Shown: positions 1 through 9,415, counted from the first letter of the stretch. The stretch: DNA of 41,840 nt from Pseudoalteromonas sp. Z1A8 (GCF_011378855.1 NZ_WTLB01000022.1:1-41840), one strand, 5' to 3'. Numbers and translations: made by a program. The notes: a model not told the origin generated them from the letters alone.

Positions 1-98
1 TTCCTTTGGCGAGAAAATGGCCGAATTATAACAGCTGGCCATCTAATCTGAGAAATTGCACTTATTATCCGAATTTAGGTATATATATATTTTAATAA

Positions 99-1115
99 TT
101 AGATTTTTGGATACCCAATTCTATCTGACAAATAACCTACGCTTGTTGCAAAGTAATACGAGCGATTCCAGTGCATAAACACTTTGTAGTTATCGTACGC
201 TAAGTACATGCGTCCATTTATGTCATCAGGCATAACCAGTGCAGCACGTACGTCTACATTAGGTAAATCAGAACCATCGGCTTTACGAACACCCAGTGCT
301 TGCCAATCAGCTAATGAGCGCTCAGAATCATTCCAATACTCTAACCACTGCTTACGTGTTTTAGTACCGCGTACTAAAACATATTTACTATCAAAGTTTT
401 CAGGTAGTTGAACTTGGCGGCCCCAAGTAAGCGAATCGTTCCACCCTTCTTGCTTTAAATAATTAGCAATTGAAGCAAAAGCATCTTCTTTTGTGGTCCA
501 AATATCTTTACGGCCATCGTTATTATAATCAACTGCGTAAGCGTTAAACGATGTAGGCATAAATTGTGTTTGCCCCATAGCACCGGCCCAAGACCCTTTA
601 AATTTATCTAAGGTAATGTGACCCGATTTTAAAATATCCAGTGCTGCCCAAAGCTGGCGTTTATATAGCGCTTCTCTGCGTCCATCAAAAGCAAGCGTCA
701 CTAAAGATGAAATAACATTATGGCCACCTTGAATAGTACCAAAATTACTTTCAAGTCCCCAAAGTGCCACTATAAAACGAGCTTGTACGCCAAACTCTTT
801 AGCAACTTGTTCAAGCACCTCTTTGTTTTCTGCGTAGAGCTTGCGTGCACGATCAATTTTCCATTGGGGTACACGTTTTGGTAAATACGTTTCAAGCGTT
901 TCTTTTACTTCTGGCTGGTTTTTATCAGCCGACACTACTTTCTCTTTATAGGTTGCTGTTTCAAAAGCATCATCAATAAGCTTCGCTTCGTAACCTTTAG
1001 ATATCGCTTCTTGCTTTAAATCAGTTAAATATGTTTGAAACTCGGCTTGTGTTTTAGCCATTACAGAGCCGCTTAAGCAAACTCCACATAATAAAACGGT
1101 CAGTTTTTTAATCAC
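99..1115 (-). CDS. Secreted lytic murein transglycosylase, MltB-like
   Basis: Predicted to cleave the MurNAc-GlcNAc bond of peptidoglycan in the periplasm by the lytic (1,6-anhydro) mechanism. The first ~20 residues form a Sec signal peptide (KK, hydrophobic core, cleavage after VMA). The catalytic glutamate is in the motif ALWGLESNFG (about residue 122), followed by the family's GAMGQTQFMPTSF segment near residues 180-195 and a C-terminal region typical of the MltB family. No convincing lipobox is present, so it is probably soluble, unlike E. coli MltB. The longest frame begins at an ATG at 1127, but that ATGGAG provides the Shine-Dalgarno GGAG for a GTG at 1115, and the signal peptide starts correctly from the GTG. 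This start overlaps the end of the upstream ycgL gene by 8 bases, so the two are probably translationally coupled. Confidence 0.88.
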   Translation of the reverse strand: MIKKLTVLLCGVCLSGSVMAKTQAEFQTYLTDLKQEAISKGYEAKLIDDAFETATYKEKVVSADKNQPEVKETLETYLPKRVPQWKIDRARKLYAENKEVLEQVAKEFGVQARFIVALWGLESNFGTIQGGHNVISSLVTLAFDGRREALYKRQLWAALDILKSGHITLDKFKGSWAGAMGQTQFMPTSFNAYAVDYNNDGRKDIWTTKEDAFASIANYLKQEGWNDSLTWGRQVQLPENFDSKYVLVRGTKTRKQWLEYWNDSERSLADWQALGVRKADGSDLPNVDVRAALVMPDDINGRMYLAYDNYKVFMHWNRSYYFATSVGYLSDRIGYPKI

Positions 1116-1395
1116 TATCAACTCCATTTTCTTTTCGTAATTGACTTAGTAAGTTTTCCTCCGGCGGTGGAATTTGTAAGTAGTAGCCTTTATCAGGGTT
1201 TGATAATGCTGCTTTTACAGTTTCTAAATCGGCTCCACCTAAATGTTCACGTTTAGCTAAGTTTATGATCATAACGTAATGAGGTTGACCAAACATGACC
1301 ATTAAAGGTTCCGGAACTTTACTAAAATCATCTCTTTTTTCAACAAATAAGAAGGTATCCGCTTTTTTCTTACTTTTATATACAGCAGTGAGCAT
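1108..1395 (-). CDS. ycgL: YcgL family protein
   Basis: A 95-residue cytoplasmic protein of the YcgL family, small proteins of uncertain function that sit beside minCDE in many Gammaproteobacteria. Recognised from the N-terminal MLTAVYKSKKKADTFLF, the central VMFGQPHYVM stretch and the KGYYLQIPPP motif near residue 70. No catalytic residues, signal peptide or membrane segments are visible. It is divergent from minC, with 155 bases between the two starts, and its 3' end overlaps the lytic transglycosylase start. Identity is confident from overall sequence and position; the function is not established. Confidence 0.9.
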   Translation of the reverse strand: MLTAVYKSKKKADTFLFVEKRDDFSKVPEPLMVMFGQPHYVMIINLAKREHLGGADLETVKAALSNPDKGYYLQIPPPEENLLSQLRKENGVDSD

Positions 1396-1550
1396 TATGA
1401 CCCTATAAATTCTTGCTTAACAATGCCGCACACTATAACATGAGAGTAATAATAAGTTAGAAAATTTAGATTAGAAATCTCAATAAAGGCCTTATTCAGC
1501 CTACGTTTATCTAATATTGATTTTTAATCAGACAATTCAATTGAGCGTGT

Positions 1551-2255
1551 ATGTCGGACCAAATTTTTGAGTTAAAAGGGAATCTTTTTACGTTATCAGT
1601 TTTGCATCTTTATAGTACTGATATAGCCCTTCTAGCAGAACAGTTGTATATAAAAATAGCCCAAGCACCTAGGTTTTTTGAAGGTGCCCCTATTGTTGTT
1701 AATTTACTTGAAGTTAAAAACAGTTCACTCGATTTTGTACACTTAAAATCGTTGATTGAGCGCATGAGCTTTAATGCAGTTGGTGTGTGTAATGGCTCTG
1801 ATGAGCAACATGCCCAAGCTAAAGCGGCTGGCTTATCTGTTTTAAATTATTCACAAGACGTTAAGAGCGAACCTGTTAAACAAGAGGCTAATACGTCTAT
1901 TGTAGAAAAAACAGTGCATTTGCCGGCGCAAATTATTAGCGGTACCGTTCGCTCTGGCCAGCAAGTTTATGCTAAAGACCGCGATTTAATCGTGCTTGGT
2001 GCAGTAAGTCACGGCGCTGAAGTTATTGCCGATGGTAATGTACATATATATGGCACATTACGCGGCCGCGCTATTGCAGGCGCAAAAGGTTTTAAAGAAG
2101 CACACATTTTTTGCCAAAAACTTGAAGCCGAACTAGTTTCAATAGATGGTAACTACTGGATCAGTGATTCGCTACAAGGTGAACATTGGGGAAATGCAGT
2201 GCAAATACAACAAAAAGACGAATCATTAGAAATTTCAGCTTTGGTTAAAGGATAA
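1551..2255 (+). CDS. minC: Septum site-determining protein MinC
   Basis: Inhibitor of FtsZ ring assembly, recruited to the membrane by MinD to block division near the poles. It is 234 residues, about the family's usual length. The N-terminal domain (about 1-105) would contact FtsZ. A short polar linker (about 108-122, rich in K, E and S) leads to the C-terminal beta-helix domain (about 125-225), marked by GTVRSGQQVYAKDRDLIVLG and GTLRGRAIAGAKG, which dimerises and binds MinD. It is the first gene of minCDE, five bases ahead of minD. A GAG about six bases upstream of the ATG is a modest ribosome binding site. Confidence 0.95.
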   Translation: MSDQIFELKGNLFTLSVLHLYSTDIALLAEQLYIKIAQAPRFFEGAPIVVNLLEVKNSSLDFVHLKSLIERMSFNAVGVCNGSDEQHAQAKAAGLSVLNYSQDVKSEPVKQEANTSIVEKTVHLPAQIISGTVRSGQQVYAKDRDLIVLGAVSHGAEVIADGNVHIYGTLRGRAIAGAKGFKEAHIFCQKLEAELVSIDGNYWISDSLQGEHWGNAVQIQQKDESLEISALVKG

Positions 2256-2260
2256 ATCTC

Positions 2261-3070
2261 ATGGCAAAAGTAATTGTCGTTACCTCTGGTAAAGGCGGTG
2301 TTGGCAAAACAACATCAAGTGCTGCAATTGGCACAGGCTTAGCGTTAAAAGGCTATAAAACAGTTATTATCGACTTTGATATTGGTTTACGTAACTTAGA
2401 TTTAATTATGGGTTGTGAACGCCGTGTTGTTTATGACTTTGTAAACGTAATAAATGGTGAGGCAAAACTTAACCAGGCGCTAATTAAAGATAAACGTGTA
2501 GATAAATTATTTTTACTACCCGCTTCACAAACTCGTGATAAAGATGCATTAACCCGTGAAGGTGTTGAGCGCGTACTAAACGAATTAAAAGAAGACTTTG
2601 ATTACATAGTATGTGATTCACCAGCAGGTATTGAAGCTGGCGCTATGATGGCAATGTACTTTGCTGACGAAGCAATTGTGACAACAAACCCAGAAGTGTC
2701 GTCAGTTCGAGATTCTGATCGTATTTTAGGTATTCTACACAGCAAATCAAAACGAGCTGAAGAAGGCCTAGAAAACATTAAAGAACACTTACTATTAACA
2801 CGCTATAATCCTAGTCGTGTTGAAAAAGGTGAAATGCTATCGGTAGAAGACGTACAAGATATTCTATCAATTCCACTGCTAGGTGTGATCCCTGAATCGC
2901 AAGCGGTGTTAAGTGCTTCAAACTCAGGCCAACCTGTTATATTAGATACAGAATCTGATGCAGGCCAAGCTTACTCTGACGCAATTAATCGCCTACTAGG
3001 TGAAACTGTCGATTTTCGCTTCTTAGACGTTGAGAAAAAAGGCTTATTTAAACGGATTTTTGGAGGTTAA
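2261..3070 (+). CDS. minD: Septum site-determining ATPase MinD
   Basis: Membrane-associated ATPase that carries MinC and, with MinE, oscillates to place the division septum. The deviant Walker A motif GKGGVGKT is at residues 10-17, with signature Lys11 and Lys16. The switch region [11 protein letters not shown] follows near residue 40, and [10 protein letters not shown] near residue 120. The C-terminal GLFKRIFGG is the amphipathic membrane-targeting helix, complete here. Length 269 residues matches the family. It lies between minC and minE; its last codons contain the GGAGG that serves as ribosome binding site for minE. Confidence 0.97.
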   Translation: MAKVIVVTSGKGGVGKTTSSAAIGTGLALKGYKTVIIDFDIGLRNLDLIMGCERRVVYDFVNVINGEAKLNQALIKDKRVDKLFLLPASQTRDKDALTREGVERVLNELKEDFDYIVCDSPAGIEAGAMMAMYFADEAIVTTNPEVSSVRDSDRILGILHSKSKRAEEGLENIKEHLLLTRYNPSRVEKGEMLSVEDVQDILSIPLLGVIPESQAVLSASNSGQPVILDTESDAGQAYSDAINRLLGETVDFRFLDVEKKGLFKRIFGG

Positions 3071-3071
3071 C

Positions 3072-3335
3072 GTGTCTTTACTTGACTACTTCCGCTCAGA
3101 AAAGAAAAACAGTGCGTCATTAGCAAAAGAGCGATTGCAGATCATTGTCGCGCACGAGCGTTCTCAACGAGGAACGCCGGATTACTTACCACAATTAAAA
3201 CAAGATATTTTAGATGTGATCCGTAAATACGTGAACGTAAGTAGCGATGCAGTTCAGGTTCAGTTCGATCAGAACGAAGACGATTTAGCCGTACTTGAGC
3301 TAAACGTTACACTACCTGATGAAGAAAAGAAGTAA
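3072..3335 (+). CDS. minE: Cell division topological specificity factor MinE
   Basis: Stimulates MinD ATPase and displaces MinC, giving the pole-to-pole oscillation. The real start is the GTG at 3072, one base after the minD stop and seven bases after the GGAGG inside the minD end. This gives 87 residues beginning [20 protein letters not shown], aligned throughout with E. coli MinE (88 residues). The longer open frame from 3030 adds 14 residues overlapping minD and has no family support. The anti-MinCD segment ([11 protein letters not shown], about 20-30) and the dimerisation part ending [13 protein letters not shown] are intact. A strong terminator follows. Confidence 0.96.
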   Translation: MSLLDYFRSEKKNSASLAKERLQIIVAHERSQRGTPDYLPQLKQDILDVIRKYVNVSSDAVQVQFDQNEDDLAVLELNVTLPDEEKK

Positions 3336-3343
3336 TCGAAGAA

Positions 3344-3371
3344 AGGGCGCTTTATTAGCGCCCTCTTTATT
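3344..3371 (+). terminator. Rho-independent terminator of minCDE
   Basis: A 7-bp perfect stem AGGGCGC/GCGCCCT with a 7-base loop (TTTATTA) is followed by CTTTATTTG. It begins nine bases after the minE stop. Confidence 0.9.
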
Positions 3372-3483
3372 TGTGTTTACTTTTTAATAATTACTATGAA
3401 TATCTACGCTCAACTAAAACTTTTTAACCATGTAATATGAATCAAAAGACCCTTATCACACAGTTAAAGGTATATATTTAGCG

Positions 3484-4614
3484 TTAAGTATCCCACTCTT
3501 TTAAAGCATCTTTAACGTAGGTATATCGCCAAGAGCTCAGTAAGTCAGGCTTTATATGACTCTGTTTTTGATCAGGCGTTAACTTCCAATTCCAACTAAT
3601 CAATTGATTGATTTGCTTTTTAGAGGCCATAACGTCTTCTGGTATATTGTGCTCTTTAGCTACTTTAGTGATTTTTTGTTTTATATCTTTCGCTACTTTT
3701 TTATAGGTAGGAAAATCAATTAAGCGCTTAAGCACATCTGGATGCTCAGCATCTGGGACTTCTTTAGCAGCTTCAATACACTTTATTATATCTACACCAG
3801 AGCGATTAACTTCAATAGCCTCAACACCTGGAATTTGCCTAAGAGCGTTTAAACTTGAAGGGCCGCGCTTAGCAATTTCAGTCATGTTATGTTCTTTTAA
3901 CACGAAATTAAGTGCCAAATTTTTCTTAATGGCTTTGTTTCTTCGCCATACAGCAAGCTCTTTTAACACCGCTAATTCGTGCGGTTTAAGTTGCCATGCA
4001 TTTTTAATATCTTTATATAAAAGCTCGTCTGGGGTCTGAAATGCACGTTTTTTAGCAATCAGCTCACTCTCGTTTATTACAATATCAAAAAAGCCAGCGA
4101 CATTAATGCGATCGATAATCAGCTCAAAACATGGTAATAAATGAAATGTATCAGCGGCAGCGTAATCTAGTTGTTTTTTAGTTAACGGGCGTTGTAGCCA
4201 GTTAGTACGTGACTCACTTTTATCTATTTCAATACCTTGCAGCTCTTTTACCATAAGGGCAAAACCCATACAGTTGCCTTCACCAAGTAATTGTAATGCA
4301 AATTGTGTATCAAATAACGGGGCTGGAACAAAGCCTGCGTACTTTTGAAAAACTTCAATATCTTCTGAAGGAGAATGCAGTACTTTTAAAACTGCGGGAT
4401 CTTTAAGTATTTCCCAAAAATCAAATAGTGAAAGCTCAGCTAATGGATCTATAAGTGCTAAGTGTTCACCATCAAAAACTTGGATAAGTGCTACTTCAGG
4501 ATACAAAGTACGACGACGCATAAACTCAGTATCGATAGCTAAAATAGGTTTGTTTTTTATTTGTTCAACAAAAGTGTTCAGTTGATTTTGGGTTTCGATC
4601 AATTGGTATTGCAC
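3484..4614 (-). CDS. rnd: Ribonuclease D
   Basis: 3'-5' exoribonuclease of the DEDDy class that trims tRNA precursors and other small RNAs. Exo motifs are complete: Asp28 and Glu30 in AIDTEF, Asp85 in HSPSEDIEVF, and Tyr151/Asp155 in YAAADTF. A first HRDC nucleic-acid-binding domain follows at about residues 205-285 and a second helical region reaches the C-terminus; 376 residues is normal. It lies 51 bases downstream of fadD on the same strand, an adjacency shared with enteric bacteria, but a strong hairpin terminator separates them, so it probably has its own promoter or depends on read-through. It converges on minE. Confidence 0.95.
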   Translation of the reverse strand: MQYQLIETQNQLNTFVEQIKNKPILAIDTEFMRRRTLYPEVALIQVFDGEHLALIDPLAELSLFDFWEILKDPAVLKVLHSPSEDIEVFQKYAGFVPAPLFDTQFALQLLGEGNCMGFALMVKELQGIEIDKSESRTNWLQRPLTKKQLDYAAADTFHLLPCFELIIDRINVAGFFDIVINESELIAKKRAFQTPDELLYKDIKNAWQLKPHELAVLKELAVWRRNKAIKKNLALNFVLKEHNMTEIAKRGPSSLNALRQIPGVEAIEVNRSGVDIIKCIEAAKEVPDAEHPDVLKRLIDFPTYKKVAKDIKQKITKVAKEHNIPEDVMASKKQINQLISWNWKLTPDQKQSHIKPDLLSSWRYTYVKDALKEWDT

Positions 4615-4628
4615 TTAATCTCCTACAA

Positions 4629-4657
4629 TAAAAAAGCCGACATATGTCGGCTTTTTT
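4629..4657 (-). terminator. Terminator between fadD and rnd
   Basis: A near-perfect palindrome, GCCGAC/GTCGGC with loop ATAT, is flanked by A and T runs that lengthen the stem to about 11 bp. It has a T run on either strand. Read on the minus strand it directly follows the fadD stop, so it most likely ends fadD transcripts. Confidence 0.88.
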
Positions 4658-4665
4658 ATAGGTTG

Positions 4666-6318
4666 CTAATCTTTCAAGGCTCTTCGGAGTATCTTACCTA
4701 CGTTAGTTTTAGGTAACTCATCCCTAAACTCTACCAGTTTGGGGACCTTGTAATTAGTTAAATTTTCACGACAGTGACTTATTATATCTTTTTCAGTTAA
4801 AGAAGGGTCTTTTTTCACAACAAAAACTTTAACTTGTTCACCACTTACATCATGAGGAATACCAATAGCGGCTACTTCTAGTACACCTTCGTGCATAGCC
4901 ACTACTTCTTCAATCTCATTAGGAAAAACATTAAAGCCAGATACAATGATCATGTCTTTTTTACGATCTACAATAAAGAAGAAACCTTCATCATCATAAG
5001 TCGCAATATCACCTGTAGCAAACCAGCCGTCTTTTAAACATTCAGCGGTTGCATCTGGTCGTTTGTAATAACCAACCATTACTTGCGGGCCTTTAACCCA
5101 AAGCTCACCTGGCTCGCCTTTTGCGGCTTCTTCACCATTATCAAGCATTAACTTAATATCGGTATTAGGCGCAGGTAAACCAATAGAGCCATTGTATGCT
5201 TTTAAATCAAAAGGACTAATAGTAACTAAAGGAGCACATTCAGTAAGTCCGTAGCCTTCCATTAGTTTTGAACCAGTCACTTTTTGCCATTTTTCGGCAA
5301 CAGGACGTTGAACCGCCATACCACCGCCTAACGACATTTTTAAGTGGCTAAAATCTAGATCAGCAAAACCTGGAGTATTTAATAAACCATTAAATAGTGT
5401 GTTTACGCCAGTAATAGCGGTGAAGTTATGTTGGCCAAGCTCTTTAACAAACCCAGGCATATCACGTGGATTAGTAATAAGTACGTTTAAGCCACCGTAT
5501 TTCATAAACGTTAAGCAATTAGCTGTTAAAGCAAAGATATGATAAAGCGGTAAAGCAGTAATAACGACTTCTGTACCACGATTTAACACTTTATCTAAAC
5601 AACCTGAAACTTGCTCAAGGTTACCGACCATATTACCGTGGCTAAGCATTGCACCTTTAGATACACCTGTTGTGCCACCGGTGTACTGTAAAAAAGCAAG
5701 ATCAGACAAGCTCATTTCAGGACGCGTGTATTTAGCTTCATCCGCAGCTAAAACGTCTGAAAAGTTAATTGTGTTCGGTAAGTTGAATTTTGGCACCATT
5801 TTTTTAATGTGCTTCACAACAAAGTTAACTATATGCTTTTTAAGCCCGCCAACCATATCGCCTACTTGCGTTACTACAATGTGTTTAACATCGGTATGAG
5901 CAAGTGACTTTTCGAGCGTGTCAGCAAAGTTTGCTAGAATGAAAATAGCGGTAGTGTCGGAATCTTTTAACTGATGCTCTAATTCGCGCACAGTATAAAG
6001 TGGGTTAACATTTACAACCACACAACCTGCACGCAAAACACCTAAAATTGTGACTGGTGTTTGTAGTAAGTTCGGCATCATTACGGCAACTTTGTCACCT
6101 TTTTTAAGACCCAAATCATTTTGAATATAGGAAGCAACTTTTTTGGTTGCGGTGTCAATTTCGTCATACGATAACGTTTTACCCATATTAGTAAATGCAG
6201 GTAGATCTTTGTAATCAGAAAAACTTTTTTCGAACACTTCGAGTAACGAGTTGTAATGCTCAGGATCGATTGTTTCAGGCATACCCTCTGGGTAGCGCTT
6301 AAGCCAGATTTTTTCCAC
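4666..6318 (-). CDS. fadD: Long-chain fatty acid-CoA ligase
   Basis: Activates fatty acids to acyl-CoA through an acyl-adenylate, the entry step of beta-oxidation and phospholipid recycling, at the inner face of the membrane. The ATP-binding P-loop is [11 protein letters not shown] (residues 212-222). The adenylate motif GYGLTE, the hinge [20 protein letters not shown] and the FACS signature around [12 protein letters not shown] are all present. The C-terminal catalytic lysine is in [10 protein letters not shown]. At 550 residues it is close to E. coli FadD. The start is a GTG at 6318 with AGAGG six bases upstream. It lies upstream of rnd, as in enterics. Confidence 0.95.
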   Translation of the reverse strand: MEKIWLKRYPEGMPETIDPEHYNSLLEVFEKSFSDYKDLPAFTNMGKTLSYDEIDTATKKVASYIQNDLGLKKGDKVAVMMPNLLQTPVTILGVLRAGCVVVNVNPLYTVRELEHQLKDSDTTAIFILANFADTLEKSLAHTDVKHIVVTQVGDMVGGLKKHIVNFVVKHIKKMVPKFNLPNTINFSDVLAADEAKYTRPEMSLSDLAFLQYTGGTTGVSKGAMLSHGNMVGNLEQVSGCLDKVLNRGTEVVITALPLYHIFALTANCLTFMKYGGLNVLITNPRDMPGFVKELGQHNFTAITGVNTLFNGLLNTPGFADLDFSHLKMSLGGGMAVQRPVAEKWQKVTGSKLMEGYGLTECAPLVTISPFDLKAYNGSIGLPAPNTDIKLMLDNGEEAAKGEPGELWVKGPQVMVGYYKRPDATAECLKDGWFATGDIATYDDEGFFFIVDRKKDMIIVSGFNVFPNEIEEVVAMHEGVLEVAAIGIPHDVSGEQVKVFVVKKDPSLTEKDIISHCRENLTNYKVPKLVEFRDELPKTNVGKILRRALKD

Positions 6319-6433
6319 TCTTAGCCTCTGTTTATAATTATATTTTTATTAACCTTAATCTAAGTAAGGCGCTTTAACAATTGAGCAAATACTCTAATGC
6401 AGGAATAATCCCACATTTTACGTAAACTTACAA

Positions 6434-7285
6434 TTAACATGCACCATTTTGCAGCATAAAGTCTTGAATATGCTCAAAACATAACTCACTACTTTGCATA
6501 TGGCAATGATGCCCACCCTCTACTTCAATTACCTTCAAGTTATTGTAATAACTAATATACTTTGCCAAATTTTGTTTTACAAACGAATAACCTTCGTTAC
6601 CTAAAATTAATTGACATGGTGCAGCTAAATCTTTTATTGCACCAATACATTGCGCTTCATCAAACCTAAAACCTGAGTGATTTTTAAGCTTTGGATCTGT
6701 TGTTAACGTAAAACCATCTGAAGTCTGTTTTATATTTCGCTGCATTAAGAGCGTAATAAGCTCACTATTTAAATCGGTTGTTTGAGCACGTGCTTCATAA
6801 ATAAGTTCTTTCGATTTATAAATTCTCGACTTTTTATTTTTTAAACGCGCTCTATTTAATACCGCACTTTTTAGCTGTTCGCATACACCTTCACTTGGCG
6901 TTGTAACACAACCAATACCCTCTATAAAGGTAACAGACTTAACATAATCGCCAAAACAACTAGCCAAAAGTCCTGCAACCATAGCCCCCATTGAATGACC
7001 CACTAAATGTACTTTTTTAACACCAAGCGCATTTATAAGTTGGTACACATCATCAATATAATCAATAAAATAATAGTGTGCGTCATCACTTCGCCAACTC
7101 GATAAACCGTGCCCAACAAAGTCAATGCAGTACCAAGTGTGCTTTGGGTTAACGTTGTTTAACATTGGCATAAAGCTATGGCAGTTGTCTAACCACCCAT
7201 GTAGCGCTATTACTATTTCGTTCCCTGAACCTACTTTTAAGCCATGAATATTTAAATTATTGGTTTCAATATTAAACGGCTGCAT
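6434..7285 (-). CDS. Alpha/beta hydrolase (SERHL-like)
   Basis: A soluble serine hydrolase of the alpha/beta fold with unknown substrate. The oxyanion-side motif LHGWLDN is at residues 28-34, the nucleophile elbow GHSMG puts the serine at residue 98, and the catalytic histidine is in GGHHCHM near 259-260. At the strand where the acidic member normally sits (ILGNEGYS, about residue 235) the sequence offers Glu rather than Asp, which is unusual but tolerated in some relatives. No signal peptide. It lies upstream of fadD, 115 bases away on the same strand. Substrate cannot be inferred; lipid or ester hydrolysis is a guess from position only. Confidence 0.82.
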   Translation of the reverse strand: MQPFNIETNNLNIHGLKVGSGNEIVIALHGWLDNCHSFMPMLNNVNPKHTWYCIDFVGHGLSSWRSDDAHYYFIDYIDDVYQLINALGVKKVHLVGHSMGAMVAGLLASCFGDYVKSVTFIEGIGCVTTPSEGVCEQLKSAVLNRARLKNKKSRIYKSKELIYEARAQTTDLNSELITLLMQRNIKQTSDGFTLTTDPKLKNHSGFRFDEAQCIGAIKDLAAPCQLILGNEGYSFVKQNLAKYISYYNNLKVIEVEGGHHCHMQSSELCFEHIQDFMLQNGAC

Positions 7286-7700
7286 GGTAAGTCCTTTATT
7301 AATTTAGAGCATCATTATTTATAGCATACAAGTTGTCAGACCACTAACTTAGGAAATGGTGCGAAATTCACGATTTAATTATCGTCTTGGTATCAAATAT
7401 AGCACTGAGAAGAAAAACAAACTCAATATTTTCAATGGCTTAGAAATAGTTTGATAAGCAAAGGTTTTTTAACATATTAATATTGAGTACCTTTTAAACA
7501 AATAAAAGGTGAGAGCACCATATATAGATAGCTTATAACTAGTATAATTTAAATAAATAGAACTAACAGCGTTAACTACAATTCTATGTATATAAAATCA
7601 AAGTATAAATTATAAATATCTCAGATATTCATTTATTTATCATCCTATCTGTATACAATATCAGCGGCTATTAAATAAGGTACACTCATAAGGTACAACC
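7286..7700. other. 415-base gap between divergent hydrolase and alkaline phosphatase genes
   Basis: Very AT-rich, no credible gene. It must hold promoters for both flanking genes. A 6-bp dyad with a 3-base spacer, AATATC-TCA-GATATT, lies at 7615-7629, about 25 bases upstream of a TACAAT hexamer (7654-7659) that could be a -10 element for the phosphatase. I see no good -35 and no recognisable Pho box. Confidence 0.4.
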
Positions 7701-8990
7701 ATGAAAAAACAGATCAGCTTATTGGCACTTTTATGCACCGCTTCTGGTGCTTACGCAGAATCAGCACCTAAAAATGTAATTTATATGATTGGTGACGGTA
7801 TGGGTCCGGCTTACACCACGGCTTATCGCTATTTTAAAGATGACCCTGCAACAAAAGAAGTCGAAGGCACGGTTTTTGACACTATTTTAAAAGGCATGGC
7901 GCATACCTACCCTGACGACCATACTTATGTAACAGACAGCGCAGCGGGTGCTACAGCGCTTAGTAGCGGTCATAAAAGTTATAATGGCGCGGTTGCTGTA
8001 GATACAGATAAAAAGCCAGTTAAAACCATGCTCGAAATAGCAAAAGAGCGCGGTATGACCACAGCGCTTGTTGTAACGTCACAAATAAACCATGCAACAC
8101 CAGCGAGTTTTACAGCTCACAATGAATCTCGTTACAACTACGATGATATTGCCAACGATTATATTGATAATAAGATTGCTGGTAAATTACCCGTTGATTT
8201 AATGCTTGGTGGCGGTACTAAATATTTTATTCGAGATGACCGTAATTTAGTTGAAGAATTTAAAGCAGCAGGTTACCAATATGGCGACGATATTAATAAT
8301 CTGGGCCAAATTACACAAATACCTGCCATAGGTTTGTATGCAAGCAAAGGCCTGCCATTTGCACTTGATATAAACCCAACTCGCCTGACTCAGTTAACAT
8401 CTAAAGCACTTGGTTTACTAGATAACCAAAACGAAGAAGGCTTTTTTGTAATGATTGAGGGCAGCCAAATTGATTGGTGTGGTCACTCTAACGATATAGC
8501 CTGTGCGATGGCTGAAATGGACGACTTTGCTAAATCAATCGAAAAAGCAAAAGCATACGTTGATAAAAACAAAGACACGATACTTGTTGTTACAGCCGAT
8601 CACTCAACGGGCGGCCTAACTATTGGTTCGCACGGCCAATTTAAATGGGAAACAGACGTAATTAAAGGTGTTAAGGCAACGGCTAGTAAGTTAACAGACA
8701 AACTTATGGAGTCTAAAGACTTAAAACCAGTATGGACTGCTAACACCAATATTGAATTTACAACTGAAAACCAAATCAAACTTGAGCAAGCTAAAAAAAT
8801 GGGCGAAAAAGCGCTTAATTTAGCTGTTAAAAGTATTATTAGTGATGCTAGCTTTACTGGCTGGACAACCGGCGGACACACCGCTGTAGACGTTCAAGTA
8901 TTTGCTTATGGCAAAGGCAGTGATCAATTTATTGGTTCACAAAATAATACTGATATTGCAGATAAGCTAATCGGCTTTATTGAACAGTAA
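7701..8990 (+). CDS. Periplasmic alkaline phosphatase (PhoA superfamily)
   Basis: Hydrolyses phosphomonoesters to release phosphate, outside the cytoplasm. A 19-residue signal peptide ends in AYA. Metal ligand Asp32 lies in MIGDGMG. The nucleophile serine is Ser80 in VTDSAAGATALSSGHK. Further metal-binding motifs are IEGSQIDWCGHSND, VTADHSTGG and TGGHTAVDVQVFA near the end. At 429 residues it resembles the shorter marine alkaline phosphatases rather than the roughly 470-residue E. coli enzyme. It is the only plus-strand gene between rnd and yoaA and carries its own terminator, so it looks like an independent insertion in a conserved neighbourhood. Phosphate control is expected from the family but no Pho box is evident. 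Confidence 0.92.
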   Translation: MKKQISLLALLCTASGAYAESAPKNVIYMIGDGMGPAYTTAYRYFKDDPATKEVEGTVFDTILKGMAHTYPDDHTYVTDSAAGATALSSGHKSYNGAVAVDTDKKPVKTMLEIAKERGMTTALVVTSQINHATPASFTAHNESRYNYDDIANDYIDNKIAGKLPVDLMLGGGTKYFIRDDRNLVEEFKAAGYQYGDDINNLGQITQIPAIGLYASKGLPFALDINPTRLTQLTSKALGLLDNQNEEGFFVMIEGSQIDWCGHSNDIACAMAEMDDFAKSIEKAKAYVDKNKDTILVVTADHSTGGLTIGSHGQFKWETDVIKGVKATASKLTDKLMESKDLKPVWTANTNIEFTTENQIKLEQAKKMGEKALNLAVKSIISDASFTGWTTGGHTAVDVQVFAYGKGSDQFIGSQNNTDIADKLIGFIEQ

Positions 8991-9011
8991 TCTTTGCTTC
9001 GTTTTGAACAC

Positions 9012-9041
9012 AAAAAGCCCGAACGCATGTCCGGGCTTTTT
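9012..9041. terminator. Bidirectional terminator after alkaline phosphatase
   Basis: Stem AAAAAGCCCG/CGGGCTTTTT with a 10-base loop gives T runs on both strands. It sits between the phosphatase stop and the convergent small gene at 9086. Confidence 0.88.
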
Positions 9042-9085
9042 ATTAAATTTTATAGCTGTATTTATCTAAAACGTTTGAATGAGCT

Positions 9086-9415
9086 TTAAGCGTATATATC
9101 AACGCCTATTAAATTTTGTACTTCTGCCCTGCGTTCTAAATTAGCAAATTCAGTATAAGTAGAAATCGCTTTGCTTACTTGAGCAGTCGGTTGGTCGTAA
9201 ATTGTTTGGCTGTATTCATTGCTTTTAGCACTGCTTTTAAACAGTTGATTAGCCAGTTCGACGCCCTCAACACTGCTTTTTACATAATCGGTATTCGTTT
9301 TTTGAGCAGCCGGCTGGTCTAATAAACTCTGTGGTTTATTAGTAACAACTTTGGTAGAGCTAACCCTACCCGGAATATCTCCGGTAAAAAAACCTGAACC
9401 AATAGGCAGCGTCAT
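9086..9415 (-). CDS. Conserved-looking small protein of unknown function
   Basis: A 109-residue soluble protein that I do not recognise. It starts at an ATG with GGAG seven bases upstream, and the frame is clean. The N-terminus is Gly/Pro-rich (LPIGSGFFTGDIPGR). An imperfect internal repeat occurs: LLDQPAAQKT near residue 32 and IYDQPTAQVS near 73. The last 27 residues, containing EFANLERRAEVQNLIGVDIYA, look like a conserved amphipathic helix and tail. No signal peptide or membrane segment. It lies 83 bases downstream of tsaB on the same strand and may be co-transcribed. Confidence 0.6.
   Translation of the reverse strand: MTLPIGSGFFTGDIPGRVSSTKVVTNKPQSLLDQPAAQKTNTDYVKSSVEGVELANQLFKSSAKSNEYSQTIYDQPTAQVSKAISTYTEFANLERRAEVQNLIGVDIYA

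Noticed and set aside
1..98. ATGGCC/GGCCAT inverted repeat near the left edge
   Set aside because: Only 6 bp with a 14-base loop and no T run; too weak to call a terminator, though it lies downstream of the lytic transglycosylase.
3030..3071. Longer minE start
   Set aside because: The added residues lie in minD and have no counterpart in MinE; the GTG at 3072 aligns with the family and has GGAGG upstream.
7286..7700. Pho box before the alkaline phosphatase
   Set aside because: No pair of CTGTCAT-like repeats with 4-base spacing was found; only a generic -10-like hexamer.
8600..8881. Minus-strand open frame within alkaline phosphatase
   Set aside because: Antisense to metal-binding motifs of the phosphatase; no ribosome binding site or recognisable product.
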